From: Verrucomicrobiaceae bacterium
GTDB lineage: Bacteria > Verrucomicrobiota > Verrucomicrobiia > Verrucomicrobiales > Verrucomicrobiaceae
Reading direction: 5' to 3'
Assembly: GCA_016795465.1 (NCBI GenBank)
Contig: JAEUHK010000030.1
Location: 186,001-250,000, forward strand
Length of the DNA stretch: 64,000 nucleotides
The translations under genes were made by a program, and so were the position numbers. Within the stretch, counting starts at the first letter, position 1. Each line of letters starts with the position of its first letter. Below, piece after piece: positions 27,583 through 35,353 of this stretch. The notes under the pieces are model-generated. The model ran no database searches. It was not told the DNA's origin and was given only the letters and a program-made list of their open reading frames with translations.

Positions 27583-27894
27583 ATGAAAAAGAACATCGCA
27601 GGAACAGAGATCGACGTGAACGAAGAAGGCTATCTGACGGACATGTCGCAATGGAATGAAGCCATCGCCGCCGCCATCGCGGTGGAAGAAGGCATCGGAG
27701 CACTCGGTGACGGCCACATGAAAGTCGTGCGCTACTTGCGCGAGCAACAGGCCAAGGGCGCGGCGCTGACCATTCGCAGCATGGGCAAGAGCGGCGTCGT
27801 GACCACGAAGGAGCTTTACGATCTCTTCCCCGGCGGCCCGCTGAAGAAGTCCTCGAAGATCGCGGGCATCCCGAAACCCGTCGGCTGCATTTGA
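27583..27894 (+). CDS. TusE/DsrC family sulfur-carrier protein
   Basis: ATG 27583 gives 103 residues with the family start IDVNEEGYLTDMSQWNEAIA and the flexible C-terminal arm ending SKIAGIPKPVGCI. The penultimate cysteine (CysA, residue 102) is present. The second cysteine of true DsrC, eleven residues earlier, is serine here. Single-cysteine members act as TusE-type persulfide carriers rather than as substrate of dissimilatory sulfite reductase. The gene lies 46 bp after the SQR-like gene and before a DsrE2-like gene, so it probably accepts sulfane sulfur in this pathway. Confidence 0.9.
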   Translation: MKKNIAGTEIDVNEEGYLTDMSQWNEAIAAAIAVEEGIGALGDGHMKVVRYLREQQAKGAALTIRSMGKSGVVTTKELYDLFPGGPLKKSSKIAGIPKPVGCI

Positions 27895-27984
27895 AACCGT
27901 TCGCGGTTCTCTGTTCCCGGTTCCCGGTTAAGCAGCCTCCGCGATCGCCCCAACTGAGAACTGAGAACCCCAAACCGAGAACAA
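27895..27984. repeat. Inverted clusters of GGTTCCCG / GAGAACT units
   Basis: The spacer between the TusE and DsrE2-like genes holds a cluster of GGTTCYCG-like units (27895-27930) and an inverted cluster of AACTGAGAAC-like units (27951-27982), with period about 8 bp. They can pair as a long imperfect hairpin in the operon mRNA. There is no T-run, so termination is not obvious. Confidence 0.7.
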
Positions 27985-27988
27985 AAGT

Positions 27989-28510
27989 ATGACCGACGAC
28001 AAACAACCTGTGAAAAAGATGTCCATCATCGTGAGCCGAGGCTCGCTGGATGGGATTTACCCCGCGCTCATCATGGCGAACGGCGCCCGCATGGAGGGCA
28101 TTGAGGCGTCGCTGTTCTTCACCTTCTTTGGCCTGAATGCGCTGGCGAACAAGACGCTCGACAGCCTCAAGGTCTCCACCGTGGGCAATTCGGCGCTGAA
28201 CATGGCCATGCCGATGCTCGGCCTGCCTATGACGATGCCGTTTCCCACCTGGATGGGTGCGATCCCCGGCGTGTCGGCCTTTGCGACGCATCTCATGAAC
28301 AAGGAGATGGAGAAGCTCGACATTCCGCCCGTGCGCGAGTTTTTGGAGCTCATCTCCGACTCCGGCGGCAAGATCTTCGCCTGCAAGCTGGCGATGGACA
28401 TGTTCAAGTTGAAGAAGGAGGACCTCATGGACCGCGTCGATGGAGTGCTGACCGTGGGCGATTTCTACAACGAGTCCGCTGGAGCCGGCACGCACATCCT
28501 TTTCACCTGA
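27989..28510 (+). CDS. DsrE2-like (DsrE/DsrF/DrsH family) protein
   Basis: This 173-residue protein resembles the DsrE2 group: KMSIIVSRGSLDGIYPALIMANGARMEGIEASLFFTFFGLNAL, then a hydrophobic middle (about 65-95) that may associate with the membrane, and the conserved KIFACKLAMDMFKLKKEDL with cysteine near residue 131. DsrE2 proteins pair with rhodanese and TusA in sulfur-oxidising bacteria as membrane-linked sulfurtransferases. Its place after SQR-like and TusE genes fits such a relay. No tusA gene is seen here; the rhodanese is in the ArsR operon. Confidence 0.87.
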   Translation: MTDDKQPVKKMSIIVSRGSLDGIYPALIMANGARMEGIEASLFFTFFGLNALANKTLDSLKVSTVGNSALNMAMPMLGLPMTMPFPTWMGAIPGVSAFATHLMNKEMEKLDIPPVREFLELISDSGGKIFACKLAMDMFKLKKEDLMDRVDGVLTVGDFYNESAGAGTHILFT

Positions 28511-28513
28511 GCC

Positions 28514-28906
28514 ATGCCCGTGATCTGCAATGACGCCGCCCGCTGCGAGGTGATGAACCTCGCCTGGGGCCCAGGTGGCCACGGACCGTATCTCGTGCGG
28601 CAGGAAGGCTACGCTCCCGGCAGCAGCACCTTCAAGATGCAGCGCTTCATCCTGCAAAAGGACGGCCGTTGGCTGCTCAATCTCGCCTTTGTCATGCTGC
28701 CGGAGGCCGAGCAGGAGGCGCAGTTGTTTCATTCGCTCAAGGACGTCCTCGTGCTGCTCGATCAGCTGGCCGGACAGCCCGTGAGTGCGGATGCCACGCT
28801 GCCGCCGGGCACCAGCGCCGATGAAATCCTCGAGCACTTCGAGCAATGCACCCACCGCATCCTCCGCGGCATGCGGACCTGCTCGACGCTGCCGCTGAAA
28901 CCGTAG
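28514..28906 (+). CDS. Conserved-looking protein of unknown function in the SQR-like operon
   Basis: This 130-residue cytoplasmic protein starts 3 bp after the DsrE2-like stop. It has four cysteines: C5 and C11 near the start (VICNDAARCEVM) and two near the end (EQCTHRIL, RTCSTLP). The middle is an alpha/beta region (FKMQRFILQKDGRWLLNLAFVMLPEAEQEAQLFHSLKDVLVLLDQL). I do not recognise a family. Coupling to SQR-like, TusE and DsrE2-like genes under operator 3 suggests a sulfur-handling or assembly role, which is inference. Confidence 0.7.
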   Translation: MPVICNDAARCEVMNLAWGPGGHGPYLVRQEGYAPGSSTFKMQRFILQKDGRWLLNLAFVMLPEAEQEAQLFHSLKDVLVLLDQLAGQPVSADATLPPGTSADEILEHFEQCTHRILRGMRTCSTLPLKP

Positions 28907-28983
28907 GTGCGTTCGCCAGAACGCGGATCTTGGAGCACCTAAACCGGTTCTCGAAAAGAATGTCACCTTGAGCGGGCGCTCAA

Positions 28984-29039
28984 GCTGTAGCCCGGCGCAT
29001 TGAGCCGGGCGGTCCGGGGTCAGTGCCCCCGGCTACAGC
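28984..29039. repeat. Three-way-junction element after the sulfur operon
   Basis: Within the 405-bp gene-free stretch 28907-29311, an outer stem (GCTGTAGCC at 28984-28992 with GGCTACAGC at 29031-29039) encloses hairpins CCCGGC/GCCGGG and CCGGGG/CCCCGG. It looks like an intergenic repeat element and may also end the SQR-like transcript. The rest of the stretch has no convincing gene, only a short 78-codon frame without coding character. Confidence 0.65.
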
Positions 29040-29260
29040 CTTGCGGCTGTGCGCGGCCCCAAGCGCACACTGCGATTCAATCTGACAAACATTTTGAGAA
29101 CCAGTCTATCCCTGGCGATGCCACCAGACGACTGGTTTGGTCTCCCATGAGGAAAGCTTGCAGCATGTTCTTCACGGCCTCTACAGTGAATCGGAAGCTA
29201 CTGCATAGAACGCAGAGGTTCCCAGGGAGGGCTTGAGATGAAGAGCGAGAGCAAGAAAGA

Positions 29261-29286
29261 GCGGCATCCCGTTGCCGAGATGCCGC
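29261..29286 (-). terminator. Hairpin after TonB receptor gene
   Basis: GCGGCATC (29261-29268) pairs with GATGCCGC (29279-29286), 26 bp downstream of the receptor stop; on the minus strand the tail reads CTCTTTCTTG. This is a moderate intrinsic terminator. Confidence 0.6.
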
Positions 29287-29311
29287 GTGGGGTTTGGGAG
29301 GGTGGGTGCGG

Positions 29312-31384
29312 TCAGAATTTGACGTTCATCTGGATGTACACAAAACGCCCGGCACCGGGGACGCGCTGGCCGAGGCCGACATCGCTGCCGGGGACGCGGT
29401 TGAGGCCGCTGAGGTGGTCGGCGTAGCGTTCGTTGGTGATGTTTTCGACGCCGAGCTCAAGACCGAGGCCGTTGGCGAAGTCGCGGCCGAGGCGGTAATT
29501 CAGCAGGGCGTAGCCGCTGGTGGCGGGCTCGCCGTTGTAGGCGGCGGTTTTGTTCTGCTCGGCGGCGAGGACGAGTTCGAGGGTGTTTTTCCAGCCGAGC
29601 ACGCGGCCGTCGAACGCGAGGGTGCCGCGCAGCGGGGCGATGCGGTAGAGGTTGTCGTGGTTGCTGCGGTTCACACCGCGGACGTAGCTGAGCTGGCCTC
29701 GGAGGCCGAAGTCCTCGGTGAAGGCGTAGCGGAAGGAGGCGTCGATGCCGTAGAGGTCGGCGCGGCTGACGTTTTGATATTGGAGGACGGGCAGGCCGCC
29801 GACGAGGCGTGCGATGGGCACGCCCTGGATGTAATCGCGGACGATGTTGTAGAAGGGCGTGGCTTTGACCTGCCATTTTTCGCCGTGGTAGTCGGCGGTG
29901 AAGGCGACCTGGTAGGAGGTCTCGGAGTCGAGATCGGGATTGCCGAGGTAGCTGCGGCCATCGGCCATGCCGGCATTGGCTCCGAGCGGGGTCCAGAGGT
30001 AGCGCTCGAGGAGGCTGGGGGCGCGGTTCTTTCTCGCAAAGGCGAGCTCGTAGGCGCTCCAGTCGTTCGGGGTGAAGCGGGTGCTGGCGGTGAAGTCGAA
30101 GTTCACATCGGTGAAGCGATGATCCCGGGCATTGAAGGCGGCGGCGTCCGCAGCGGCGGCGGGGAAGAAACGGGAGACGTTGGCGGCGTTGCTGAGGATG
30201 GTGTCATTGCGGACGCCGATGAGGGTGGTCCATTGCTTCGACCATTCGGCCTGCCACTCGGCATAGGCACCAAAGCGGGTGCGGGTGGCCTCGTGGAGGG
30301 TGTCCTGGAGGGCACCGGTGACCATGTTGCGCTGGTAGGCGTCGAATTCATTGCGGTGGAAGTCGGTGCCGAGGCGCAGGGTGTGGGCACCGCTCGGAAG
30401 CGAGACGCCGAGGCTGTAGCCGAAGTCGTCGCTGGTGGCGGGGGACTCCATGGGCATGCTGCCAGGGAGCAGCGGGCGCAGGGAGTAGTTGTTCATCAAG
30501 TGGTCGATGGTGTGGATGTAGGCACGGGCCTCGACGGTGCCGAAGTCATGCGTGGCAGTGTAGCGCAGGCCGAGGCGGACGCCGTCGTCCTCGATCATGT
30601 CCATGGGCAGCGTGGGCGTGCCGGAGTCGCGGGTGCGGACGTAGCTGGTGTCCACGACGAGGACGCCGGAGCCGAGGCGCATGGCGGCGAGGATTTGATG
30701 CTGCATGGTCTCAAAGCCGGTGGCGTGCACGCGACCGCCGGGGAAGCGGAGGTCATTGGCCCGCTCCCAGGAGCCCTGGTAGCTGGCGGCGAAGCCGGTG
30801 CTGGCGGCGCTGCCTTTGAGGCTGAAGCCGTAGCCGTCATTGCTGCTGCGGAAGTGGCTGCCCATCTCGGCGGAGGCGATGGACTGCTGCTCCGCGGTGG
30901 CAAAGCGAGGCTCGGGCGAGCGCACGATGACGGTGCCGGCGATGCTGTCACCGCCCTGGCTCACGGGCGTGATGCCAGCCATGACGGCGAGGGTATCCAT
31001 GGAGCCGCGTGAGGCGTAGTGCAGCGGCGGGTCCATGTGGTTCGGGCACGCGGGTGAGATGGTGGCGCCATCGACGGAGATTTTGACGCGGTCTCCACTG
31101 AGGCCGTGGAGCTGCACGATGCCGGTCTGGGAGCCATTGCGCAAAATGGCCGCGCCAGGTGTGTTCGCGAGCATGGAGGCTCCATCGGTGCCGCGGGCCT
31201 TTGCGGCATCGAGATCGACGCTTTGCGCACTGAGCGGAGCGCCCTCCGGCAGTCGCGTGCCGGTGATGACGACCTCAGGGAGCACGGTGGGCTTCGTGGA
31301 GGCTGGTTTTTTCGTGGGAGTGGCCGCAGGCTGGCCGAGTGTGGTGCCTGCGAGCAGGAGCAAACAGAGAGAAATGGGTTTCAT
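29312..31384 (-). CDS. TonB-dependent receptor, OprC/NosA copper-type
   Basis: This 690-residue outer-membrane receptor has a signal peptide, a TonB-box-like LPEVVITGTRLP (residues 35-46), a plug domain and a beta-barrel ending in the terminal phenylalanine QMNVKF. In the plug, ACPNHMDPPLHY places Cys113 and Met117 in a C-x-x-x-M arrangement followed by DPP, as at the copper site of the OprC/NosA family. It would import copper. The preceding gene on the same strand codes a small cysteine-bearing membrane protein. No outer regulator site was found. The copper assignment is good from this motif but not proven. Confidence 0.85.
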   Translation of the reverse strand: MKPISLCLLLLAGTTLGQPAATPTKKPASTKPTVLPEVVITGTRLPEGAPLSAQSVDLDAAKARGTDGASMLANTPGAAILRNGSQTGIVQLHGLSGDRVKISVDGATISPACPNHMDPPLHYASRGSMDTLAVMAGITPVSQGGDSIAGTVIVRSPEPRFATAEQQSIASAEMGSHFRSSNDGYGFSLKGSAASTGFAASYQGSWERANDLRFPGGRVHATGFETMQHQILAAMRLGSGVLVVDTSYVRTRDSGTPTLPMDMIEDDGVRLGLRYTATHDFGTVEARAYIHTIDHLMNNYSLRPLLPGSMPMESPATSDDFGYSLGVSLPSGAHTLRLGTDFHRNEFDAYQRNMVTGALQDTLHEATRTRFGAYAEWQAEWSKQWTTLIGVRNDTILSNAANVSRFFPAAAADAAAFNARDHRFTDVNFDFTASTRFTPNDWSAYELAFARKNRAPSLLERYLWTPLGANAGMADGRSYLGNPDLDSETSYQVAFTADYHGEKWQVKATPFYNIVRDYIQGVPIARLVGGLPVLQYQNVSRADLYGIDASFRYAFTEDFGLRGQLSYVRGVNRSNHDNLYRIAPLRGTLAFDGRVLGWKNTLELVLAAEQNKTAAYNGEPATSGYALLNYRLGRDFANGLGLELGVENITNERYADHLSGLNRVPGSDVGLGQRVPGAGRFVYIQMNVKF

Positions 31385-31508
31385 GGGAAATAAGGATAAG
31401 GTGAGTGCCTCCGCGGCATGCGGAAGGCGTGTGAGGAGGACGCCGAGCGCCGCACGGCATGAAACCGGGCGCGATGAAGCTCAGCGTGAGTGAGTCGAAA
31501 CAGCGTGA

Positions 31509-31922
31509 TCAGGCCTCACCGCGTCGTGGCGGGGGCTTTTCCGGCTCGTGCCCGAAAACATGGAACGTCGTGACAAACACTGGCGGCCTCCATTGAAGCA
31601 CCGGAGGCCTGAAAAGACGCGGCGGAGTCTCGCTGGCCGTGGCGAGGAACTTGACCGCGGCCTTCTCCGGTGCGGGCGATTGCGGAGCGGGCTTGTTTTG
31701 GGCCTTGCGGGCCAGTTGGCAGAGCTCGCAGGGATGCTCGCCATCGAAGGTCATCTCCACCGCCTGCATGAGCGAGGTTTGACCCGCATAGCTCACAAGC
31801 ATCCGCGCCCACGCGAAACCCTGCACCACGCCCCAAGGCACGCCGATGGACACGCAGGCCATCAGCACCATGGCAAGCCTCAGCACGCAAAGCGGGCAGC
31901 GGCGGATGGGACGGAAGATCAT
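31509..31922 (-). CDS. Small membrane protein with HPCELC motif, partner of copper receptor
   Basis: ATG 31922 gives 137 residues with an N-terminal CPLC and a transmembrane helix (LRLAMVLMACVSIGVPW), then a periplasmic part with GEHPCELCQLARKA near residue 72, and a proline-rich C-terminus. The layout recalls DUF2946-like proteins often next to copper-related TonB receptors, but the similarity is weak. H-P-C-x-x-C could bind copper. It lies 124 bp upstream of the receptor gene on the same strand, so a metal-handling role is likely but inferred. Confidence 0.55.
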   Translation of the reverse strand: MIFRPIRRCPLCVLRLAMVLMACVSIGVPWGVVQGFAWARMLVSYAGQTSLMQAVEMTFDGEHPCELCQLARKAQNKPAPQSPAPEKAAVKFLATASETPPRLFRPPVLQWRPPVFVTTFHVFGHEPEKPPPRRGEA

Positions 31923-31994
31923 TGGCGATCCTACGAACGCAGAATCAGGATCGAAATGGCATTCACCGCCCTGATTTTGCGCCGCATGCCACAC

Positions 31995-32025
31995 AAAAAA
32001 CGGCATCCCGTTTCGGGGATGCCGT
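31995..32025 (-). terminator. Terminator of RNA-binding protein gene
   Basis: A perfect stem (31999-32009 with 32016-32025, about 10-11 bp) lies 22 bp downstream of the stop at 32048, and the minus-strand transcript continues with TTTTTTGTG. This is a strong intrinsic terminator. Confidence 0.9.
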
Positions 32026-32047
32026 TGTGAAGTTGTTGGAGGGTGGA

Positions 32048-32521
32048 TTAATAGCCGCCTTCTTCGCCGAAGCCGTCGCGATTGCCACGGCTGTAGCCGC
32101 CTTTGCCGCCGCCACCGCCACCGTAGCCGCCGCGACCACCGCCGCCGCCACCACCGTAGCCACCACGGCCACCGCCGCCGCCACCACCGTAGCCGCCGCG
32201 ACCACCGCCGCCGCCACCACCGTAGCCGCCACGGCCACCGCCGCCGCCACCACCGAAGCCGCCGGGACGCTCTTCCTTCGGACGCGCTTCATTGATGCCG
32301 AGCTTGCGGCCGCCGAAATCCTGGCCGTTGAGGCCATTGATCGCTGCCTGCATTTCTTCGGGCGTGCCCATCGTGACGAAGGCAAAGCCGCGGGGACGAC
32401 CGGAGACGCGATCCATCGGGAGGAAGACGTCGGTCACGGAGCCGAATTGGGAGAAGAGGGACTGGATGTCCTCCTGAGTGGCGCTGAAGGGCAGATTGCC
32501 CACATACATTTTGGTATTCAT
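32048..32521 (-). CDS. Glycine-rich RNA-binding protein (single RRM)
   Basis: ATG 32521 gives 157 residues. The RRM domain covers residues 1-80 with RNP2 KMYVGNLPF and RNP1 RGFAFVTM. A tail follows with four 11-residue units of [11 protein letters not shown] (about 92-140) and ends in GFGEEGGY. It resembles the cold-inducible Rbp proteins of cyanobacteria and plant GRPs and would bind mRNA in the cytoplasm. The tail is coded by four 33-bp tandem units (32123-32254). The arginine-glycine-tyrosine pattern could drive condensate formation. Confidence 0.93.
   Translation of the reverse strand: MNTKMYVGNLPFSATQEDIQSLFSQFGSVTDVFLPMDRVSGRPRGFAFVTMGTPEEMQAAINGLNGQDFGGRKLGINEARPKEERPGGFGGGGGGGRGGYGGGGGGGRGGYGGGGGGGRGGYGGGGGGGRGGYGGGGGGKGGYSRGNRDGFGEEGGY
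32123..32254. repeat. Four 33-bp tandem units (two 66-bp pairs)
   Basis: Units start at 32123, 32156, 32189 and 32222, each beginning GTAGCC. Units 1 and 3 are identical and units 2 and 4 differ by one base, so the array looks like a duplicated 66-bp pair. It codes the Gly/Arg/Tyr tail of the RNA-binding protein and is likely variable in copy number. Confidence 0.9.
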
Positions 32522-32703
32522 GTCTGAACTTAACGGTGTTTGAAGGGAGGCGCGTCTCCCGAGTGCCGCCTCGCTGCATGGCAGACCATCAAGCACCAAC
32601 CTGATGATTCCACACACAACTTAGCCTTTATCAGGTTAACGTGACCGGCGGCCTCTTCGGCGGTTTTCGGACGCTTCGCAACCGATACTTTTAGCCACTT
32701 TGC

Positions 32704-33744
32704 TCAGCCTTGGCGGGACTCCGTGCCGTCCACGATGTAGCCGGCGGGCGGGATGGGGCCGGTCATGCCGGCCTCGCCGAGAGGCACATTCTGCCCGGCT
32801 TCGGGCTTCGAACCCGTGCCTCGCATGTTGATGATCTTCTTCATGAGGTCGAACCAGAACTGCGCCCCGAGCGCCGCCGCCGCGCCGGCCATGAGCCAGC
32901 CGAGGAGGCTCTCGAAGAAGGTGCTGATGGGATGCTTGGCCCAGGCCGCAGCGGTGGTTTTATTCCAGCCGACCGGGAATCCAGCGTCAGCGAGCTCGGT
33001 GATGGCCTCATCAAACACGGCCCGTGCGCCTTTGGACTCCTCCACGCCCATGCGGGCGGCCAGATCCGACTGGGCCTTCACGGAGGCCTCGGCCTTTTGC
33101 ACGAAGGCGGTGCGCAGCTCGTCATTGGTGGAAAGGGCACGTGTGATGGCCATCACGTTCAAATTACATGCCACGGCCAGCACGAGGCCGACGATAAAAT
33201 TCCACATCTGCGTGAGGCGTTTATACCAGCCGGTGGTGCGGTCCATCATGGAGTCAAACCATTGCCCGGCGAGGAATTGGAAGACACTCATCGGCTCCTG
33301 GCCGGGGAGCAGATTCCGCTCGGCATCGCGGCTGAGGGCCATGAGCGGGCCTTTCGCGGCCTCGGGCAAGGCCTTGATGCCGCTCTGCACGATCTCCCAG
33401 CGGGTCTCGGCCTTTTCGGCGGTGCCTTTCGTCTCCAGCAGGTCCATGAGCACCTGGCTGAACTGCGAGTTCGACAGGTAGGACGGGAAATCCTTCGCCA
33501 CGCTGGCATCGGCCGCAGTGTGGCGATGCATCGCGGCCATGAGCGGATGCGCCACGAAGTCCTGCAGCGGCTGCGCACCTTTCCCGTGGCCGCTTTGAGG
33601 CAGCAGATGGGAGAGCGCCTTCCATAGCATCTTGCCGCGGGCATTGGTCCAGGAGAGGATCATCTCGCTCGTGGTGGAGACGAGCACGCTGAAGAGGAAA
33701 AAGATGAACGAGAGCCCGAGGGCGACATCAAGGGTCTGGAGCAT
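32704..33744 (-). CDS. Membrane protein of unknown function
   Basis: This 346-residue protein begins with a hydrophobic helix (VALGLSFIFFLFSVLVSTTSEMILSW), has a soluble helical part of about 150 residues, then a helix near 195 (FIVGLVLAVACNLNVMAI) and another near 285 (FESLLGWLMAGAAAALGAQFWFDLMKKIINMR). The C-terminal 35 residues are proline/glycine-rich. The arrangement FxxLVSxxxE and C-terminal FDLMKKI recurs in bacterial membrane proteins of unknown function. It is divergent from the sugar isomerase-like gene. No role can be assigned. Confidence 0.75.
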   Translation of the reverse strand: MLQTLDVALGLSFIFFLFSVLVSTTSEMILSWTNARGKMLWKALSHLLPQSGHGKGAQPLQDFVAHPLMAAMHRHTAADASVAKDFPSYLSNSQFSQVLMDLLETKGTAEKAETRWEIVQSGIKALPEAAKGPLMALSRDAERNLLPGQEPMSVFQFLAGQWFDSMMDRTTGWYKRLTQMWNFIVGLVLAVACNLNVMAITRALSTNDELRTAFVQKAEASVKAQSDLAARMGVEESKGARAVFDEAITELADAGFPVGWNKTTAAAWAKHPISTFFESLLGWLMAGAAAALGAQFWFDLMKKIINMRGTGSKPEAGQNVPLGEAGMTGPIPPAGYIVDGTESRQG

Positions 33745-33844
33745 GGCGGGCGCATGGTGGCCTCGAAACGCGCGATGTCGAAAGCGGAAATGGCAAATTC
33801 AGGCATCGACTTCGCGTTTCGGATGCCTCACCATGCCGCCCGCC

Positions 33845-34735
33845 ATGAACAACCGCCGTCATTTCCTCTCCACCCTCCTCGGTGCCAGCGCCGCCACTGC
33901 CCTCGCTCAAGACGCGAAGCTCTCCTACCTCGGCGAGAACATCCAGTTTGGCCTGGTGACCTATCAATGGGGCAAGGACTGGGACATCCCGACGATCATC
34001 CAAAACTGCTCCGCGGCCAAAGTGACTGGCGTGGAGCTGCGGGTGGAGCACAAGCACAACGTCACGCCCGATCTTACTCCAGCGCAACGTGCGGAGGTGC
34101 GCCGCCAGTTTGAAGATGCTCCGGTGAAGCTGCTCGGCATGGGAACGAACTTCGAATTCCACTCCGCGAATGCCGATGAGGTGCGCAAGAACATCGACGG
34201 CGCGAAGGCCTTCATCAAACTCAGCCACGACATCGGCGGCACCGGTGTGAAGGTGAAGCCGAATGCGCTGCCAAAGGATGTGCCCACGGAGAAGACACTC
34301 GTGCAGATCGGCAAAGCCCTCGCGGAACTCGGAGATCATGCGATCGGCTTTGGTCAGGAGATCCGCCTCGAGGTGCATGGCAAGGACACCTCCCTGCTGC
34401 CGAACATCAAAACGATCATGGATGCCTGCGCCGACGCCGAAAACGTCCGCGTCTGCTGGAACTCGAATGACACGGATCTCGAAGGCGAGGGCATCGAGGC
34501 GAACTTCGCGATGGTCAAAGACCGCCTCGCCCATGTCACGCACATCCGCGGCGTGAGCCTCGCGCCGAACTACCCTTTCCCCAAACTCGCCAAGCTGCTC
34601 GTCGAGGCCGATTACGAAGGCCATGTGTGCCTCGAAGCCGCCAAACTCCCCGCTGGCGACATCGTGGCCGCGCTGGCGGAGCAGCGTGAGCTTTTCATGA
34701 ACCTCATCACTGAGGCCCGGAAGGCCGCAGCGTGA
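33845..34735 (+). CDS. Exported sugar phosphate isomerase/epimerase-like TIM barrel
   Basis: ATG 33845 gives 296 residues beginning MNNRRHFLSTLLGASAATALAQD, a signal with R-R-x-F-L that looks Tat-dependent. The rest has the xylose isomerase-like (AP_endonuc_2) pattern: FGLVTYQWGKDWDIP, GVELRVEHKH, IRLEVHGKD, NVRVCWNSND and EADYEGHVCLEAA. Acidic and histidine metal ligands of the barrel are present. PVC bacteria carry many such exported barrels in sugar catabolism; the substrate is unknown. It ends 12 bp before a convergent gene. Confidence 0.8.
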   Translation: MNNRRHFLSTLLGASAATALAQDAKLSYLGENIQFGLVTYQWGKDWDIPTIIQNCSAAKVTGVELRVEHKHNVTPDLTPAQRAEVRRQFEDAPVKLLGMGTNFEFHSANADEVRKNIDGAKAFIKLSHDIGGTGVKVKPNALPKDVPTEKTLVQIGKALAELGDHAIGFGQEIRLEVHGKDTSLLPNIKTIMDACADAENVRVCWNSNDTDLEGEGIEANFAMVKDRLAHVTHIRGVSLAPNYPFPKLAKLLVEADYEGHVCLEAAKLPAGDIVAALAEQRELFMNLITEARKAAA

Positions 34736-34747
34736 GTCTGAACCTCC

Positions 34748-35203
34748 TCAGCTCTTCGGAGCGGAAGGGATCGGCAGGCCATCGGTCTCCGAAAGACGCA
34801 GGGTCAGCAGATGGCAGAGCATCTTCTGACGCGGTGTGAGCCTTCTGTCGATGCGAAGACGCTCGTAATGGGCCAGGAGGTAGGGCAAGGGCCTGCCGCG
34901 CAGTGCTCGTTTTAACTCAGCCATCACACGGTCCACCTCAGCATCCGTCACAGAGGGGGCCTCATTGCGAAACTCGACGAGTTGCGCTGGCGATAAATCG
35001 AATGGACGTGGCCCGGATTCCAGTTCCTGACGCACCTTGCCCAGCGTCTCATCGACGACGCCACTGGGTGGCATCTGGCCGTTTTGGGTCATCGCATCAC
35101 GGATGTCCCGACGAATCTGCTGGATGACCACGTCCGGCAAGGAAGCAAAGGCCCCGGGCACGAGGAGCACCAGTATCGACAATAAGAAGATGGGTGTTTT
35201 CAT
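34748..35203 (-). CDS. Exported protein of unknown function
   Basis: This 151-residue protein has a signal peptide ([23 protein letters not shown]). The mature part is mostly helical and charged ([40 protein letters not shown]) with no cysteine pair or catalytic motif that I can recognise. It sits alone on the minus strand between the isomerase-like gene and pgi. Confidence 0.65.
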   Translation of the reverse strand: MKTPIFLLSILVLLVPGAFASLPDVVIQQIRRDIRDAMTQNGQMPPSGVVDETLGKVRQELESGPRPFDLSPAQLVEFRNEAPSVTDAEVDRVMAELKRALRGRPLPYLLAHYERLRIDRRLTPRQKMLCHLLTLRLSETDGLPIPSAPKS

Positions 35204-35317
35204 CGCCCGGAAAGCGTGGCGAAACTCGCCCTGCCGTCAACCACGGCCAAACAGGTTGCGGCGCGGCATGGGAAGTGCTTTTTCGGTGTCTCCGCGTGCC
35301 CGGCCGCCTCTCGCACG

Positions 35318-35346
35318 CTCCACTCCAACCCTCCATCACTCCATCC
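35318..35346. repeat. CTCCANNN 8-bp units just upstream of pgi start
   Basis: CTCCA, CTCCAACC, CTCCATCA and CTCCATCC follow each other and end eight bases before the pgi ATG at 35354, in place of a visible Shine-Dalgarno site. They belong to the same family as the units at 22157-22188 and 25715-25738. Confidence 0.65.
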
Positions 35347-35353
35347 ATCGCTC

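Noticed and set aside
29000..29236. 78-codon frame in the 405-bp gap after the SQR-like operon
   Set aside because: It starts inside the structured repeat element, has no ribosome-binding site and its composition is not like the neighbouring genes.
29294..31012. 572-codon open frame opposite the TonB receptor gene
   Set aside because: It is a Gly/Ala/Val/Glu-rich shadow frame of a receptor gene with intact plug, barrel and terminal Phe.
32118..32260. CRISPR-like array (33-bp units)
   Set aside because: The units are contiguous without spacers and code the glycine-rich tail of an RRM protein in frame.
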